A stretch of 64,000 nt of DNA, from assembly GCF_900100655.1 (NCBI RefSeq), contig NZ_FNCE01000005.1, positions 62,001 to 126,000 of the forward strand, read 5' to 3'. The notes beneath the pieces are model-generated. The model was not told the origin of the DNA and made no database searches. It worked only from the letters and a program-made list of their open reading frames with translations. Origin of the DNA: Limimonas halophila. Its GTDB lineage: Bacteria > Pseudomonadota > Alphaproteobacteria > Kiloniellales > Rhodovibrionaceae. The position numbers and the translations under genes were made by a program. Numbering within the stretch: position 1 is the stretch's first letter; each line of letters begins with the position of its first letter. Shown one piece after another: positions 7,787-17,500 of the stretch.

Positions 7787-9178
7787 TTACGCTCGCCGCG
7801 CCCGCGGCCCGGCCAACCCGGCGGCGAAGGCGCCGAAGCCGATCGCCAGCACGGCCACGCAGATCACCAGCAGCTGGCTGTACTTGTGCTCCAGGCCGGT
7901 CGCCGGGGCCATGACGGCGAGGTGCCCGGCCGTCTCCAGGAAGTAGAGCACCGCGCCCGTCAGCGCGGCGGCGAAGGCGGTGAAGTAGCTCCAGCGCGGC
8001 GCCGTCAGCCCGCCCCACAGCGTCAGCACGATCACCGGCGCCAGGAACATCGAGGCGGTGCCGCTCACGGCCACGGCGGAGAAGAGGTCGTCGCTGCCGG
8101 CGAACAGCAGCAGCAGGCCGCCCGCCATGAAGCCGGCCATGAACAACCGGCCGCTCTGCAGCTTGGGCGGGGCCAGGCCCATGTCCACGACCGTCAGCTT
8201 GGCCGCGCTGGACAGCGTGGAGTCCAGCGTCGACACGGCGGAGATCACCAGCGCCAGGTTGAACAGCAGCAGCGTCGAGGGCGCGAGCTGGCGGGCCAGG
8301 GTGTCCATCATGGCCTCGCCTTCCATGCTCACCAGCCCGGCGTTCACGCCGATCAGCCCGAAGGCCAGGATCGTCAGCGTGCCCAGCCAGGCGGCGTGGA
8401 GGAAGCTGCGCCGCGTGGTGCGCCGGTCGGCCAGGAAGCCGCGGTCCATCATCACGGGGTCGTGCATGGGATAGCTCCACACCTGGAGCCCCGCGACCGC
8501 CAGCAGCACCCAGCCCGGCCCGGCGTCGGCGCTGCCCGTGGTGGCGAGCATGCCCGTCAGATCCAGCTCGCCCGCGAAGCCGAGCTGCATCAGCAGCGCG
8601 CCCAGCACGCCGATCAGCAGCACCATTTGCAGCACGTCGGTGCGCAGCGAGGCGCGCAGCCCGCCGAGCATGGAATACACCAGCGTCAGCACCGCGATGG
8701 CGCCGATGGCGAGGTTGTATTCCAGCGTTCCCGCCTGCCCGAAGATGATGCCGACGACGAGGAGGTTGGCGAAGACCTCGCTGAGCAGGCGCACGGCGAT
8801 GAGGACGTTGTAGCAGCCAGTGCCGAGCCGGCCGTAGCGCGCGCTGAGGAAGCCCTGCACGCTGCTGTGGCCGTGGCGGAAGCGCAGGGAGTGGATGATC
8901 GCGCCGCCGGTGAGGAAGGAGAGGTAGTAGCCGGCGTAGGCCAGCGTGCCCGGCAGGCCGAAGTAGAAGCCCAGGATGGCCGCGTTCATCAGCGAACGCG
9001 CGAACACCCAGGTGGTGACCTGGGAGAGCACCAGCGTGACCACGCCGGGCGCGACGCCGTCGGGCGCGGTGCCCTTGAAGAAGCCGTCGGCGTAGCGCAC
9101 GCGCGGCGAGACGAAGAAGCTGGCCAGGATGATGGCGCCCACCGCGGCCGGCAGCGCCCAGGTCATCAGCATCTCCAT
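7787..9178 (-). CDS. Sodium:solute symporter family transporter
   Basis: 463-residue polytopic membrane protein of the SSS (SLC5-like) type. Numerous hydrophobic helices run through the length, with the family-like segments 'YADGFFKGT' near the start, 'YLSFLTGGAIIHSLRFRHG', 'FLSARYG' and 'YSMLGGLRASLRTDVLQM', the last being the region after TM6-7 that is well conserved in symporters. 'SAVSTLDSTLSSAAKL' corresponds to the TM8 sodium-site region. Start at ATG 9178 with an excellent GAGGAGGAG Shine-Dalgarno. It is the 3'-most gene of a minus-strand run behind the radical SAM and phosphoesterase genes, about 48 bp apart, so co-transcription is possible. Substrate unknown. Confidence 0.82.
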   Translation of the reverse strand: MEMLMTWALPAAVGAIILASFFVSPRVRYADGFFKGTAPDGVAPGVVTLVLSQVTTWVFARSLMNAAILGFYFGLPGTLAYAGYYLSFLTGGAIIHSLRFRHGHSSVQGFLSARYGRLGTGCYNVLIAVRLLSEVFANLLVVGIIFGQAGTLEYNLAIGAIAVLTLVYSMLGGLRASLRTDVLQMVLLIGVLGALLMQLGFAGELDLTGMLATTGSADAGPGWVLLAVAGLQVWSYPMHDPVMMDRGFLADRRTTRRSFLHAAWLGTLTILAFGLIGVNAGLVSMEGEAMMDTLARQLAPSTLLLFNLALVISAVSTLDSTLSSAAKLTVVDMGLAPPKLQSGRLFMAGFMAGGLLLLFAGSDDLFSAVAVSGTASMFLAPVIVLTLWGGLTAPRWSYFTAFAAALTGAVLYFLETAGHLAVMAPATGLEHKYSQLLVICVAVLAIGFGAFAAGLAGPRARRA

Positions 9179-9225
9179 CCCGTCTCCTCCTCCTCGTTCG
9201 TGCTGGGGATCGTTCCGGCTCGGGG

Positions 9226-10107
9226 CTACCGCGCCGCCGCGGCGATTGGCGCCCACCGCAGCGTCCGCGTGGCCGGCAGCGCCACCCCCGCCTGTGCCCG
9301 CTCGGCGGCGGGCAGCACGTCCTCGCTCGGCCAGCGGCCGGTTTCCAGTGCGCTTGCGTAGGCCTCGGGCAAGCGTTCGGCGCGCATGCGCGCCGCCGCG
9401 CCCGCGTGGTCGTAGCTGAGCGCGTGTAGCTCGACGCGTACGCCGTCGCCATCGGGGATCAGCAGCGCGGACCAGCCACGCGGCGTGCCATCGTTGGCCG
9501 GCATCCCCACCGAGCCCGCGTTGACCCAGAGGCCGTCGCCGAGGTCGTGCACGAAGGGGATGCCGGCGTGGCCGGCGACGATCGCGTCGACGCCAAGGGC
9601 ACGCAGGGCGGCGTGCTTCTCGGCCGCGTCGGTCGAGGCGAACACCCAGCCGTTGATCTGCGCCGGCGAGCCGTGGACGGCGGCGACGCGAACGCGCCCG
9701 ACCCGGAAGCGCAGCACGCGGGGCAGATCGCGCATCCAGGCGCGGGCATCGTCGGTGAGGTGGCGGTTCGCGTGGGCGTACCACGCCCCGCTCAGCGCGT
9801 CGCAGGCGCTGCCGGCGGCGAAGTTGCAGCCGCAGTCGTCGGCGCGCTCGCCCAGCGATTCCTCGCAGTTGCCCATCACGGTGTGCACGCCCGCCTCGCG
9901 GATGGCGTCCACGGTTGCCTGCGGGTCGGCGCAGTAGGCGACCACGTCGCCCGTGCAGACCGTGCGCTCGGGCGGGATCCCGTGCTGCTCGGCGGCGGCG
10001 AGGGCCGCGCGCGTGGCTTCCAGGTTGCTGACGGGACCGCCGAACACGAAGACGGCCCCGTCGCGGGGGCCGAGATCGCGGTCCGGTTCCAGCGTCGCGC
10101 CCGTCAT
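9226..10107 (-). CDS. Metallophosphoesterase-fold protein lacking canonical metal ligands
   Basis: 293-residue protein that aligns with YfcE/MJ0936-type phosphoesterases ('CTGDVVAYCADP', 'MGNCEESL', 'AVHGSP', 'VNAGSVGMP'). However, the first DxH motif reads 'FGGPVSNLEA', so the metal-binding Asp and His become Gly24 and Val26. The GNH(D/E) motif is Gly-Asn-Cys81 and the final GHxH is Gly-His-Ala-Gly. Cysteines cluster at 51, 59, 81 and in 'DDCGCNF'. I recall this variant with a radical SAM partner in other alphaproteobacteria, so it is probably a conserved family rather than decay. It is 21 bp downstream of the radical SAM gene. Activity and ligand are unknown. Confidence 0.8.
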   Translation of the reverse strand: MTGATLEPDRDLGPRDGAVFVFGGPVSNLEATRAALAAAEQHGIPPERTVCTGDVVAYCADPQATVDAIREAGVHTVMGNCEESLGERADDCGCNFAAGSACDALSGAWYAHANRHLTDDARAWMRDLPRVLRFRVGRVRVAAVHGSPAQINGWVFASTDAAEKHAALRALGVDAIVAGHAGIPFVHDLGDGLWVNAGSVGMPANDGTPRGWSALLIPDGDGVRVELHALSYDHAGAAARMRAERLPEAYASALETGRWPSEDVLPAAERAQAGVALPATRTLRWAPIAAAAR

Positions 10108-10128
10108 GTCAGCTCAACGATCCCCCTT

Positions 10129-11070
10129 CTAGGAGCACGATCCGCCGCCGAGGACGCAGAACTTGGCGCAGTTGATGTGGTTCAGCTTGACCGGCTTCAT
10201 GGACTCGCGAAGCGTCTCGCCGAATTCGAACTCGCGGTCGTAGGGGATCAGGGTGCACGCCACGACCCCGGGACGGTCCCAACCCTTGCGCTTCACCACC
10301 ATGCGCGAGCTGGCGCACATGATGCTGGACGGGTCGATGCCCAGCTTGCCCCAGCACGCGGTCGTGATTTCCGGCACGTGGGCGTTGGGGTCCATCTCCG
10401 GGAAGAGCAGCAGCTCCTCGGGGTCGTGCGCGTCCACCGGCACGCCGAGCTTGCCGAACAGGCGCGCGTAGCCCTCGCGCAGGCCGCATTCGTCCTCGCC
10501 CCAGCGCGTGCGCCCGGCGATGTCCAGCTGAAAGCCGTTGTCGGCCAGCCACTTCAGGCCGTCCACCATCTTGGCCCAGGTGTTGTGGCCGCGCTCTTCC
10601 TCGTGCAGGTCGCGCGAGTAGTGGTCCACGGACACGCGGATCACGAGCTGGTCGCCGTAGGTCTCGTTCAGGCGCTTGAGCGCCTCGCCCTGCTTCATCA
10701 TGGGCCGCATGGCGTTGGTGAGCACCAGCGCGCGGTAGCCGCGGCGCAGGGTGTCCTCCAGGATCGCCGTCATCTGCGGGTTCATGAAGGGCTCGCCGCC
10801 CGTGAAGCCGACCTCGCGGCCGGTGCCCAGCTCGTCCAGCTCGTCCAGGTAGCGCGCGACCTCCTGCAGCGAGATGTAGACCAGCGCGTCGTTCTTCGGG
10901 CTCGACTCGATGTAGCAGTTGGTGCAGGCGAGATTGCAGAGCGTGCCGGTGTTGATCCACAGCGTGCGCATCGCCTGAAAATCGACCTGCGCACGGCGCT
11001 CACCGTCCGCCGTGAATTCGGGGTCCTCGAACTTGGCCGGCGCGCGGGACTTGGTCTGGGCAACGCTCAC
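10129..11070 (-). CDS. Radical SAM protein with C-terminal Cys-rich tail
   Basis: 313-residue radical SAM enzyme. The cluster motif is 'TLCNLACTNCYIESSPKN' (CxxxCxxC with the usual aromatic before the last position changed to Asn) and is followed by 'GFTGGEPFMNP', the SAM-binding GGE motif. The C-terminus 'INCAKFCVLGGGSCS' and a mid-protein 'ACWGK...IMCASSR' suggest extra cluster ligands of the SPASM/twitch or ArsS-like kind. The start is a GTG at 11070 with a GGGGAG ribosome binding site; the in-frame extension upstream has none. The next gene is a degenerate phosphoesterase, implying a joint, unassigned modification or biosynthetic step. Confidence 0.88.
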   Translation of the reverse strand: MSVAQTKSRAPAKFEDPEFTADGERRAQVDFQAMRTLWINTGTLCNLACTNCYIESSPKNDALVYISLQEVARYLDELDELGTGREVGFTGGEPFMNPQMTAILEDTLRRGYRALVLTNAMRPMMKQGEALKRLNETYGDQLVIRVSVDHYSRDLHEEERGHNTWAKMVDGLKWLADNGFQLDIAGRTRWGEDECGLREGYARLFGKLGVPVDAHDPEELLLFPEMDPNAHVPEITTACWGKLGIDPSSIMCASSRMVVKRKGWDRPGVVACTLIPYDREFEFGETLRESMKPVKLNHINCAKFCVLGGGSCS

Positions 11071-11193
11071 AGCGTCTCCCCTCTGTTTGCTCGCACTCAA
11101 AAAATGCTCAACCGATATGCATGACGCCGCGAGCCCCGCCAAGGGGCCACGGCGCCGCAAGCGCTCAAAACCGTGTGAAAAGCCGCGGGCGCC

Positions 11194-11562
11194 TTAACCA
11201 CGCGGCGTGATCATCGGGCCCAGGTCCGTGCCCGCGAAGATGTGCAGGTGGAAGTGCGGCACCTCTTGGTGCGCGTCCTTCCCGGCGTTGGCCAGGATGC
11301 GGTAGCCGTTGTCGGCCACGCCCAACTCACGCGCCACCTTGCCGACCGTGCGGAAGAAGGCCGTGATTTCTTCCTCGGGTGCTTCGTTGAAGAAGTCGTC
11401 CGAGTTCACGTAGCGGCCCTTGGGAATCACCAGCACGTGGGTCGGGGTCTGCGGATTCACGTCGTAGAACGCCAGGGTGTGGTCGTCCTCGTGAACCTTG
11501 TTGCACGGAATCTCGCCGCGAATGATCTTGGCGAAGATGTTGGTGTCGTCGTACTGCGCCAT
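11194..11562 (-). CDS. HIT family nucleotide hydrolase (HinT-like)
   Basis: 122-residue histidine-triad protein with catalytic 'QEVPHFHLHIFAG' (HxHxHxx) near the C-terminus, and 'NIFAKIIRGEIPCNKVHEDD', the HinT N-terminal signature. It probably hydrolyses nucleoside phosphoramidates or acyl-AMP. The ATG at 11562 has a GGAGG six bases upstream and is preferred to an upstream ATG that adds six residues. It closes the his operon, 30 bp behind hisE, a location common in alphaproteobacteria. Confidence 0.92.
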   Translation of the reverse strand: MAQYDDTNIFAKIIRGEIPCNKVHEDDHTLAFYDVNPQTPTHVLVIPKGRYVNSDDFFNEAPEEEITAFFRTVGKVARELGVADNGYRILANAGKDAHQEVPHFHLHIFAGTDLGPMITPRG

Positions 11563-11592
11563 CGCTGCCTCCAAGCCCACTGTCCGATCCGC

Positions 11593-11973
11593 TCAAGCCT
11601 GCTTGTCGCGCGCCTTCTTCTCCGCGATGCCGGAGGTGCCCAGGCGCTTTTCCAGCGCGTGCCAGACGGTATCAGGCGCCAGCCCGTGGGCCGACCACAG
11701 CACCAGCATGTGGTAGAGCACGTCGGCGCTCTCCTCGGCCAGGCGCGCGCGGTCGCCCTTGGTGCCCTCGATCACGGCCTCCACGGCCTCTTCGCCCAGC
11801 TTCTTGCTGATCTTCTCGGGGCCCTGGCTGAACAGCTTGGCGGTGTAGGAGCTGGCCGGATCGCCGCCGTGGCGGCTGGCGATCACGGCCGCCAGGCGGT
11901 CCAGCACGTGGCCCTCCGTCGCGGCGCGCTGCGGGGTGTCGGCGGACTCGGAGCTGTCGTCGTGCGCTGTCAT
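11593..11973 (-). CDS. hisE: Phosphoribosyl-ATP diphosphatase HisE
   Basis: 126-residue MazG-like pyrophosphohydrolase of histidine biosynthesis (PR-ATP to PR-AMP). Signature 'YTAKLFSQGPEKISKKLGEE' is followed by 'EAVIEGTKGD' and 'EESADVLYHMLVL', the EExxE/ExxD magnesium motifs. The N-terminal 20 residues are a weakly conserved extension. It starts six bases after the hisF stop, within the minus-strand his operon. HisI, the partner cyclohydrolase, is not in the window. Confidence 0.94.
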   Translation of the reverse strand: MTAHDDSSESADTPQRAATEGHVLDRLAAVIASRHGGDPASSYTAKLFSQGPEKISKKLGEEAVEAVIEGTKGDRARLAEESADVLYHMLVLWSAHGLAPDTVWHALEKRLGTSGIAEKKARDKQA

Positions 11974-11978
11974 GGTGC

Positions 11979-12767
11979 TCAACCGTCGTTGGCCGTCGCG
12001 GGGCGGGCGGGCACGCCGGCGTCCCGCAGGTATTGTTTCGCTTCCGCAATGGAATGCTGGCCGAAGTGGAAGATGGACGCGGCCAGCACGGCGCTGGCGT
12101 GGCCGTCGCGGATGCCCTCGGCCAGGTGCTCCAGGTTCCCCACGCCGCCCGAGGCGATCACGGGGATGCTCACCGCGTCCGCGATGGCGCGGGTGAGCGG
12201 GATGTCGTAGCCTTCGCGCGTGCCGTCGCGGTCCATCGAGGTCAGCAGGATCTCGCCCGCGCCCAGCTCCGCCATCTTGCGCGCCCAGGCGACGGCGTCG
12301 AGGCCCGTGGCGTGGCGCCCGCCGTGGGTGAAGATCTCGAAGCCGCTGGGCAGACCGGGCGTCTCGCTCGCCTTGGCGTCGATGGCGACGACGATGCACT
12401 GGCTGCCGACCTTTTCCGCCGCCTCGCGCACGAAGTCGGGGTTCTTCACGGCCGCGGTGTTGATCGACACCTTGTCCGCCCCGGCCAGCAGCAGCTGGCG
12501 GATGTCGTCCAGCGTGCGCACGCCGCCGCCCACGGTGACCGGCATGAAACAGGCCTCGGCGGTGCGGCGCACGGCGTCCAGCAGGATGTTGCGGTCCTCG
12601 TGGCTGGCCGTGATGTCGAGGAAGCACAGCTCGTCCGCCCCGGCGGCGTCGTAGACCTCCGCCTGGGTCACGGGATTGCCGGCGTCGCGCAGCCCCTCGA
12701 AGTTGACACCCTTCACGACGCGGCCGTCCTTCACGTCCAGGCAGGGGATGATGCGGGCCTTCAGCAT
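11979..12767 (-). CDS. hisF: Imidazole glycerol phosphate synthase subunit HisF
   Basis: 262-residue TIM-barrel cyclase that uses ammonia from HisH to form IGP and AICAR from PRFAR. Clear signatures are '[20 protein letters not shown]' with catalytic Asp11, 'CFLDITAS', '[13 protein letters not shown]', '[10 protein letters not shown]' with catalytic Asp at about 130, and 'VIASGGVGN'. Length is slightly over the usual 250-258 because of a C-terminal tail. It starts 17 bp after hisA and overlaps no neighbour. Confidence 0.96.
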   Translation of the reverse strand: MLKARIIPCLDVKDGRVVKGVNFEGLRDAGNPVTQAEVYDAAGADELCFLDITASHEDRNILLDAVRRTAEACFMPVTVGGGVRTLDDIRQLLLAGADKVSINTAAVKNPDFVREAAEKVGSQCIVVAIDAKASETPGLPSGFEIFTHGGRHATGLDAVAWARKMAELGAGEILLTSMDRDGTREGYDIPLTRAIADAVSIPVIASGGVGNLEHLAEGIRDGHASAVLAASIFHFGQHSIAEAKQYLRDAGVPARPATANDG

Positions 12768-12783
12768 GCCTGCGCGTCCTCCC

Positions 12784-13518
12784 TCACGCCGTTTCGCCGG
12801 CCAGCAGGGCGAGCGCCTCGCGGGGTTCGATGCGGCCGTCGTAGAGCGCGCGGCCGACGATGACGCCCTCGATGCCCGCGTCTTCCACGGCGCGCAGGCG
12901 GCGCAGGTCGTCCAGCCCCGCCACACCGCCGGAGGCGATGACCGGGGTGTCGATGGCGCGCGCCAACTCGGCCGTGGCCGCCACGTTGACGCCCGTGAGC
13001 GCGCCGTCGCGGCCGACGTCGGTGTGGACGATGGCCGTCACGCCCGCCCGCTCGAAGCGCCGCGCCAGGTCCTGGGTCGTCAGCGTGCTAACCTCGGCCC
13101 AGCCTTCGGTGGCGACATAGCCGTCGCGCGCGTCAATGCCGACGACGATGCGGCCGGGATGTTCGCGGCACGCGGCGTACACCAGCTCGGGGTCCTTGAC
13201 GGCGGCGGTGCCAAGGATCACGCGCTCGACGCCGGCGTCGAGCCAGCGCCCGATCGTGGCGTGGTCGCGGATGCCGCCGCCCAGCTGCACGGGCAGGCGC
13301 ACCTCCTCGACGATGCGCTGCACGGCCTCGGCGTTGGCGGGATGCCCGGCGAAGGCGCCGTCCAGGTCGACGACGTGCAGCCATTCGAAGCCGGCGTCCT
13401 GAAAGGCGCGGGCCTGGGCCACGGGGTCGTCGTTGTAGACCGTGGCCGCGGCCATGTCGCCGCGCAGCAGGCGCACCGCGCGCCCGCCCTTCAGGTCGAT
13501 GGCGGGATAGAGGATCAT
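12784..13518 (-). CDS. hisA: Phosphoribosylformimino-AICAR isomerase HisA
   Basis: 244-residue (beta/alpha)8 barrel that isomerises ProFAR to PRFAR. Visible: '[20 protein letters not shown]' with catalytic Asp8, '[11 protein letters not shown]', 'VQLGGGIRD', '[11 protein letters not shown]' with the second catalytic Asp, and '[15 protein letters not shown]'. ATG 13518 overlaps the stop of the upstream GNAT gene by four bases (ATGA-type junction), pointing to translational coupling. Confidence 0.96.
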   Translation of the reverse strand: MILYPAIDLKGGRAVRLLRGDMAAATVYNDDPVAQARAFQDAGFEWLHVVDLDGAFAGHPANAEAVQRIVEEVRLPVQLGGGIRDHATIGRWLDAGVERVILGTAAVKDPELVYAACREHPGRIVVGIDARDGYVATEGWAEVSTLTTQDLARRFERAGVTAIVHTDVGRDGALTGVNVAATAELARAIDTPVIASGGVAGLDDLRRLRAVEDAGIEGVIVGRALYDGRIEPREALALLAGETA

Positions 13519-14069
13519 GCGGGCTCCGCAGCGAGATACTTGTAGTAGTAGTAGCCCCTGGCCCATTCGCCGTCCACCAGGGCGTAGCAGGGGTTCGTGC
13601 CCCAGTGGACGAAGCCCAGGTGGTGGTAGATCTGGATGGCGCGGCGCTGGCTTTCGCGCACATCCAGGTTCAGCACCTTGAGCCCGTGGGACAGCGCCAG
13701 CTCCTCGATGGACTCCACCAGCCGGCGCGCCAGGCCGTGCCCGCGCGCCCACGGCGCCATGAAGAAGGTGGACAGCGTGCCCACGTAGGCCTGCGCCTCG
13801 TTGTTGCGGGGCGCGCGGAGAAGTTGCGCTGAGCCAGCGATCACGCCGTCCACGCGCGCCACCAGCAGGTCGCGCTCGGGCACCAGCAGCACGCCCTTCC
13901 AGTAGGTCTCCATGACGTGGCGCTCCGGCGGCTGCAGCCAGCCGAAGCCGCCGCCGTCGCGGATCGCCGCCTCGGCGGCGTCGCACAGGTCATGCAGGTC
14001 GGCGCCTTCCAGCTCGGTGATGCGCTCGATCTCGGTCGCCGTGAGGTTGGTCGTGTGTTCCACGGTCAT
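13515..14069 (-). CDS. GNAT family N-acetyltransferase embedded in his operon
   Basis: 184-residue GNAT-fold protein between hisH and hisA. Acetyl-CoA site features are '[19 protein letters not shown]' (R/Q-x-x-G-x-G/A) and the following helix '[20 protein letters not shown]', with '[14 protein letters not shown]' near the C-terminus typical of GNATs. Substrate unknown; there is no histidine-pathway step that needs it, so it may protect or modify something else or be a passenger. The stop overlaps hisA by four bases and the start is 4 bp after hisH, so it is fully embedded. Confidence 0.85.
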   Translation of the reverse strand: MTVEHTTNLTATEIERITELEGADLHDLCDAAEAAIRDGGGFGWLQPPERHVMETYWKGVLLVPERDLLVARVDGVIAGSAQLLRAPRNNEAQAYVGTLSTFFMAPWARGHGLARRLVESIEELALSHGLKVLNLDVRESQRRAIQIYHHLGFVHWGTNPCYALVDGEWARGYYYYKYLAAEPA

Positions 14070-14073
14070 CGGG

Positions 14074-14721
14074 TCAGGGCGTCCAGGTCAGGAAGTTGCG
14101 CAGCAGCGTCAGGCCGGTGGCCTGGCTCTTCTCGGGGTGGAACTGCGTGCCCACGGCGTTGGCGCGGCCGATCGCGGCCACCACCGGCCCGCCGTAGTCC
14201 GTCGTCGCCAGGACGCTCGCCGGATCCTCGGCGCGGAAGGCGTAGCTGTGCACGAAGTAGGCGTGCGCGTCCCCCGAGATGCCCGCGAACACGGGATGTT
14301 CCGTGGCAAGCACGGTCAGCTCGTTCCAGCCCATGTGCGGAACCTTGAGGTGGGGATCGTCGGGGCTGAGCGCCACCACCTCCCCGGCGATCCAGTTCAG
14401 CCCCGGGCAGACCTCGTACTCGCGGCCGCGCGTGGCCATGAGCTGCATGCCCACGCAGATGCCCAAGAACGGCCGCCCGCGCTGCCACACCGTCTCGTTG
14501 AGCGCGTCCACCACGCCGTCCAGGGCGGTCAAGCCGCGCCAGCAGTCGGCGAACGCGCCCACGCCCGGCAGCACCACGCGGTCGGCGGCGGCGACGGCCT
14601 CGGCGTCGCTGACCACGCGCACGCGGGCGTTGGCGCCGGCCGTGGCGGCGGCGCGTTCCAGGGCCTTGTGGACGGAGCGCAGGTTGCCCGCGCCGTAATC
14701 GATGACGACGACGTCTTCCAT
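14074..14721 (-). CDS. hisH: Imidazole glycerol phosphate synthase glutaminase subunit HisH
   Basis: 215-residue class I glutamine amidotransferase partner of HisF. Catalytic Cys89 lies in '[15 protein letters not shown]', and the His-Glu pair is in '[10 protein letters not shown]' near the C-terminus. The N-terminal '[20 protein letters not shown]' is the standard HisH opening, and 'AYFVHSYAF' is the usual Y-V-H-S-Y motif. It lies between hisB (80 bp upstream) and the GNAT gene. Confidence 0.95.
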   Translation of the reverse strand: MEDVVVIDYGAGNLRSVHKALERAAATAGANARVRVVSDAEAVAAADRVVLPGVGAFADCWRGLTALDGVVDALNETVWQRGRPFLGICVGMQLMATRGREYEVCPGLNWIAGEVVALSPDDPHLKVPHMGWNELTVLATEHPVFAGISGDAHAYFVHSYAFRAEDPASVLATTDYGGPVVAAIGRANAVGTQFHPEKSQATGLTLLRNFLTWTP

Positions 14722-14801
14722 GGTTCGGGCGCCTCCCGGCGTCGACCCGCCGAGCGGATCGTACGCGAAACCGGTTTACGGGTTGATTAAGGCGGGGCCC
14801 G

Positions 14802-15389
14802 TTACAGGGCGCCCTTGGTGGAGGGCACGGCTCCCCCGCCGCGCGGGTCCTCGGCCACGGCCGCGCGCAGCGCCCGCGCCACCCCCTTGAAGCAGGTCTC
14901 GCAGACGTGGTGGTCGTTCTCGCCGTGCAGCTTGACGACGTGCAGCGTCGCGCCCGCGTGCGCGGTGAAGGCGCGGAAGAACTCGGCCACCAGCTCGGTC
15001 GGCAGCGCGCCCAGGCTTTCGCGCGCGAAGGGCACCTTCCACACCAGGAAGGCGCGGTTGGAGAGGTCCACGGCCACCTGCGTCAGCGCCTCGTCCATGG
15101 GCAGCAGCGCGTCGCCGTAGCGCTGGATGCCCGCGCGGTCGCCCAGGGCCTCGGCCATCGCCTGACCCAGCGCAATGCCGCAGTCCTCGACGGTGTGGTG
15201 GGCGTCCACGTCCAGGTCGCCGCGCGCGGTGAGCGTGATGTCGATCAGCGCGTGCCGGCCCAGCTGCTCCAGCATGTGGTCGAAGAAGCCGATGCCGGTG
15301 CCGATCTCGCACGCGCCCGTGCCGTCCAGGTCGACGCGGGCGGTGATCTCGGTTTCCTTGGTCGAGCGCGCGACCTCGCCACGGCGCAT
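14802..15389 (-). CDS. hisB: Imidazoleglycerol-phosphate dehydratase HisB
   Basis: 195-residue monofunctional IGPD. The manganese-binding His clusters are obvious: '[16 protein letters not shown]', '[16 protein letters not shown]', '[17 protein letters not shown]'. It converts IGP to imidazole acetol phosphate. ATG 15389 ('[15 protein letters not shown]') is the natural family start. First gene of the minus-strand his run; the 165-bp gap to the divergent protease gene should hold both promoters. Confidence 0.95.
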   Translation of the reverse strand: MRRGEVARSTKETEITARVDLDGTGACEIGTGIGFFDHMLEQLGRHALIDITLTARGDLDVDAHHTVEDCGIALGQAMAEALGDRAGIQRYGDALLPMDEALTQVAVDLSNRAFLVWKVPFARESLGALPTELVAEFFRAFTAHAGATLHVVKLHGENDHHVCETCFKGVARALRAAVAEDPRGGGAVPSTKGAL

Positions 15390-15554
15390 GGCGCTTTGCT
15401 CCAGCTTGGCGATGGGGCTGCAGGGGTTTCGGGATCGACGCTCTTGTAGCAGCCACGCCGCGCCCGGACCAGAGCGGGCACGCACGCCGCTTATCCCACG
15501 GACGGGCGACACCACACGATTGCATGCGCGTGGCGAGCCTCTACGCTTCGCCGC

Positions 15555-16880
15555 ATGCGTGTGCCGCTGCCCCTTCGCGCCCTGCCGCTGCTGGTTGCCG
15601 CGTGTGTCGTCCTGAGTGCGTGCGCGCCGGTGGGCGGCCGCGATGTGCCGGACCCACCGGCCGCGCCCGAGCTGTCGGCCGCCACCGCGCCCGTGGAATA
15701 CGCCGGCAGCCGCGTCGACATCCGCCCCGGCACGCGGGTGGGCGACTACCGCTACGCGATGCTGTCCTGCTACCCCTTCGATTCGCACGTCGTCTGGGGT
15801 CGCTCGCCCCTGCGCGACGCCCCGGAAAGCTGGGGCGAGCGCGTGCGCGAGGTCTTGCACGAGGCCGGGGTGACGCTCACCCGCGATCCCGACGCCCTCT
15901 TCCGCACGGAGAAACGCAACGCCCGCTACCTGCTGGGCGCCCGCGTCACCGGCATCGAGATGACGGTCTGCGACGGCATCGACTGGTTCAGCGGCGACGC
16001 CACGGGCCGCCAGCGCGGGCGCGCCGAGATCACGGTCGATTGGCGGGTTTATTCCGTGCTGAAGGAGCGCACCGTCTTTTCCCGCACGGTCGAGGCCGAG
16101 GCGAAGCTCGCCGACGCCGCCCGCAACGGCGAGGTGCTGCTGCTGGACCGCGCCATGGCGAACGCCGCGCGGACGCTGCTCGGGACCGACGGGGTCCGCA
16201 AGCTCCTGACCGCGCCGGACGACGCGAGCGGCGGTGAGCCGCGGCGCGCGAAGCTGGAGGTGGCCTCGCCGCCGCTCTACACCGAGCCGCTCCGGGGCAA
16301 GGCGGACCGCGTGCGCCACGCCGTCGTCACCGTGGGCGCGGACGGCCACGGCAGCGGCGTCTTCGTTACCCCCGCGCTGATCCTGACCAACCAGCACGTC
16401 GTGGGCGCGAACGACCGCATGCCCGTCACGCTCACCGACGGGCGGCGCGTCATGGCGCGCGTGCTGCGCCGGGACCGGCGGCGCGACGTGGCCGTGCTGC
16501 ACGTCGAACCCGACGGCCACACCCCCGTGCCCATCCGCGCCGACTCGCCCCGGATCGCCGACACCGTCTACGCCGTGGGCACGCCGCTGGACGAAGACCT
16601 GGCCGCCACGGTCACGCGCGGCACCGTCAGCGCCTTCCGCGAAAGCGAGCGCGGCCTGCGCCTGATCCAGGCCGACGCCGACATCCAGGGCGGCAACAGC
16701 GGCGGGCCGCTGCTCGACGCTCGGGGCAACGTCGTCGGGCTGGCGGTGTCGGGCGTGCAGGCGGGCGGCGATCCCACGTCCATCGGCGTCAACTTCTTCA
16801 TCCCCATCGCCGCCGCGCTGGACCACCTGGACCTCGCGCTGCGCCGCGATGCCGACGCCCCGCGCGCCGGGGTGCGTTGA
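15555..16880 (+). CDS. Lipoprotein with C-terminal trypsin-like serine protease domain
   Basis: 441-residue exported protein. The signal sequence ends in lipobox 'VLSAC' at about residue 23. Residues 50-220 form an unrecognised domain with a 'MLSCYPFDS' motif. From about residue 250 it is a DegP/trypsin-type protease: '[10 protein letters not shown]' (His), 'RRDVAVLHV' (Asp) and '[12 protein letters not shown]' (Ser with oxyanion Gly). No PDZ domain follows. This suggests an envelope protease in the periplasm, with the N-terminal part for substrate or localisation. Its stop lies about 8 bp before the hslV ATG, so it is likely co-transcribed with hslVU, an uncommon grouping of periplasmic and cytosolic proteolysis. 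Confidence 0.88.
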   Translation: MRVPLPLRALPLLVAACVVLSACAPVGGRDVPDPPAAPELSAATAPVEYAGSRVDIRPGTRVGDYRYAMLSCYPFDSHVVWGRSPLRDAPESWGERVREVLHEAGVTLTRDPDALFRTEKRNARYLLGARVTGIEMTVCDGIDWFSGDATGRQRGRAEITVDWRVYSVLKERTVFSRTVEAEAKLADAARNGEVLLLDRAMANAARTLLGTDGVRKLLTAPDDASGGEPRRAKLEVASPPLYTEPLRGKADRVRHAVVTVGADGHGSGVFVTPALILTNQHVVGANDRMPVTLTDGRRVMARVLRRDRRRDVAVLHVEPDGHTPVPIRADSPRIADTVYAVGTPLDEDLAATVTRGTVSAFRESERGLRLIQADADIQGGNSGGPLLDARGNVVGLAVSGVQAGGDPTSIGVNFFIPIAAALDHLDLALRRDADAPRAGVR

Positions 16881-16888
16881 AACGCGCG

Positions 16889-17500
16889 ATGCGCGCCGCC
16901 ATCTTCCGGGCGCACCCCACCCACGGCCACACGGAGCGCGACGTGGATTCCGGTTCCACCGACTGGCACGGCACCACCATCCTCTCGGTGCGCAAGGGCG
17001 ACCGCGTCGTCGTTGCGGGCGACGGGCAGGTCACGCTCGGCAACACCGTGATGAAGAGCAACGCGCGCAAGGTGCGCCCGCTGGGCAACAAGGGCGAGGT
17101 CATCGCCGGCTTCGCCGGCGCCACGGCGGACGCCTTCACGCTGTTCGAGCGCCTGGAGGGCAAGCTGGAACAGCACCCCGGCCAGCTCATGCGCGCCTGC
17201 GTCGAGCTGGCGAAGGACTGGCGCACCGACCGCTACCTGCGCCGGCTGGAGGCCATGATGGCGGTGGCCGACGCGCGCACCTCGCTCGTCCTCTCCGGCA
17301 ACGGCGACGTGCTGGAGCCCCAGGACGGGCTGATCGGCATCGGCTCCGGCGGGCCCTACGCCCACGCGGCCGCGCGCGCCCTGCTCGACGTCGAGGGGAT
17401 GGACGCCGAAACCATCGCCACGCGCGCCATGCACATCGCCGGCTCGGTGTGCATCTACACCAACCAGGAAATCACGCTCGAGCGTCTCGATGTCCGCTGA
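16889..17500 (+). CDS. hslV: ATP-dependent protease peptidase subunit HslV
   Basis: 203-residue N-terminal-nucleophile peptidase that forms the ClpQ core of HslUV. The mature enzyme should begin at the Thr of '[19 protein letters not shown]', after a propeptide of about 29 residues; this long propeptide is normal in alphaproteobacteria. '[15 protein letters not shown]' is the other strong family signature. ATG 16889 is used; an in-frame TTG at 16877 overlapping the protease stop is an alternative. The 3' end overlaps hslU by 11 bp. Confidence 0.95.
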   Translation: MRAAIFRAHPTHGHTERDVDSGSTDWHGTTILSVRKGDRVVVAGDGQVTLGNTVMKSNARKVRPLGNKGEVIAGFAGATADAFTLFERLEGKLEQHPGQLMRACVELAKDWRTDRYLRRLEAMMAVADARTSLVLSGNGDVLEPQDGLIGIGSGGPYAHAAARALLDVEGMDAETIATRAMHIAGSVCIYTNQEITLERLDVR

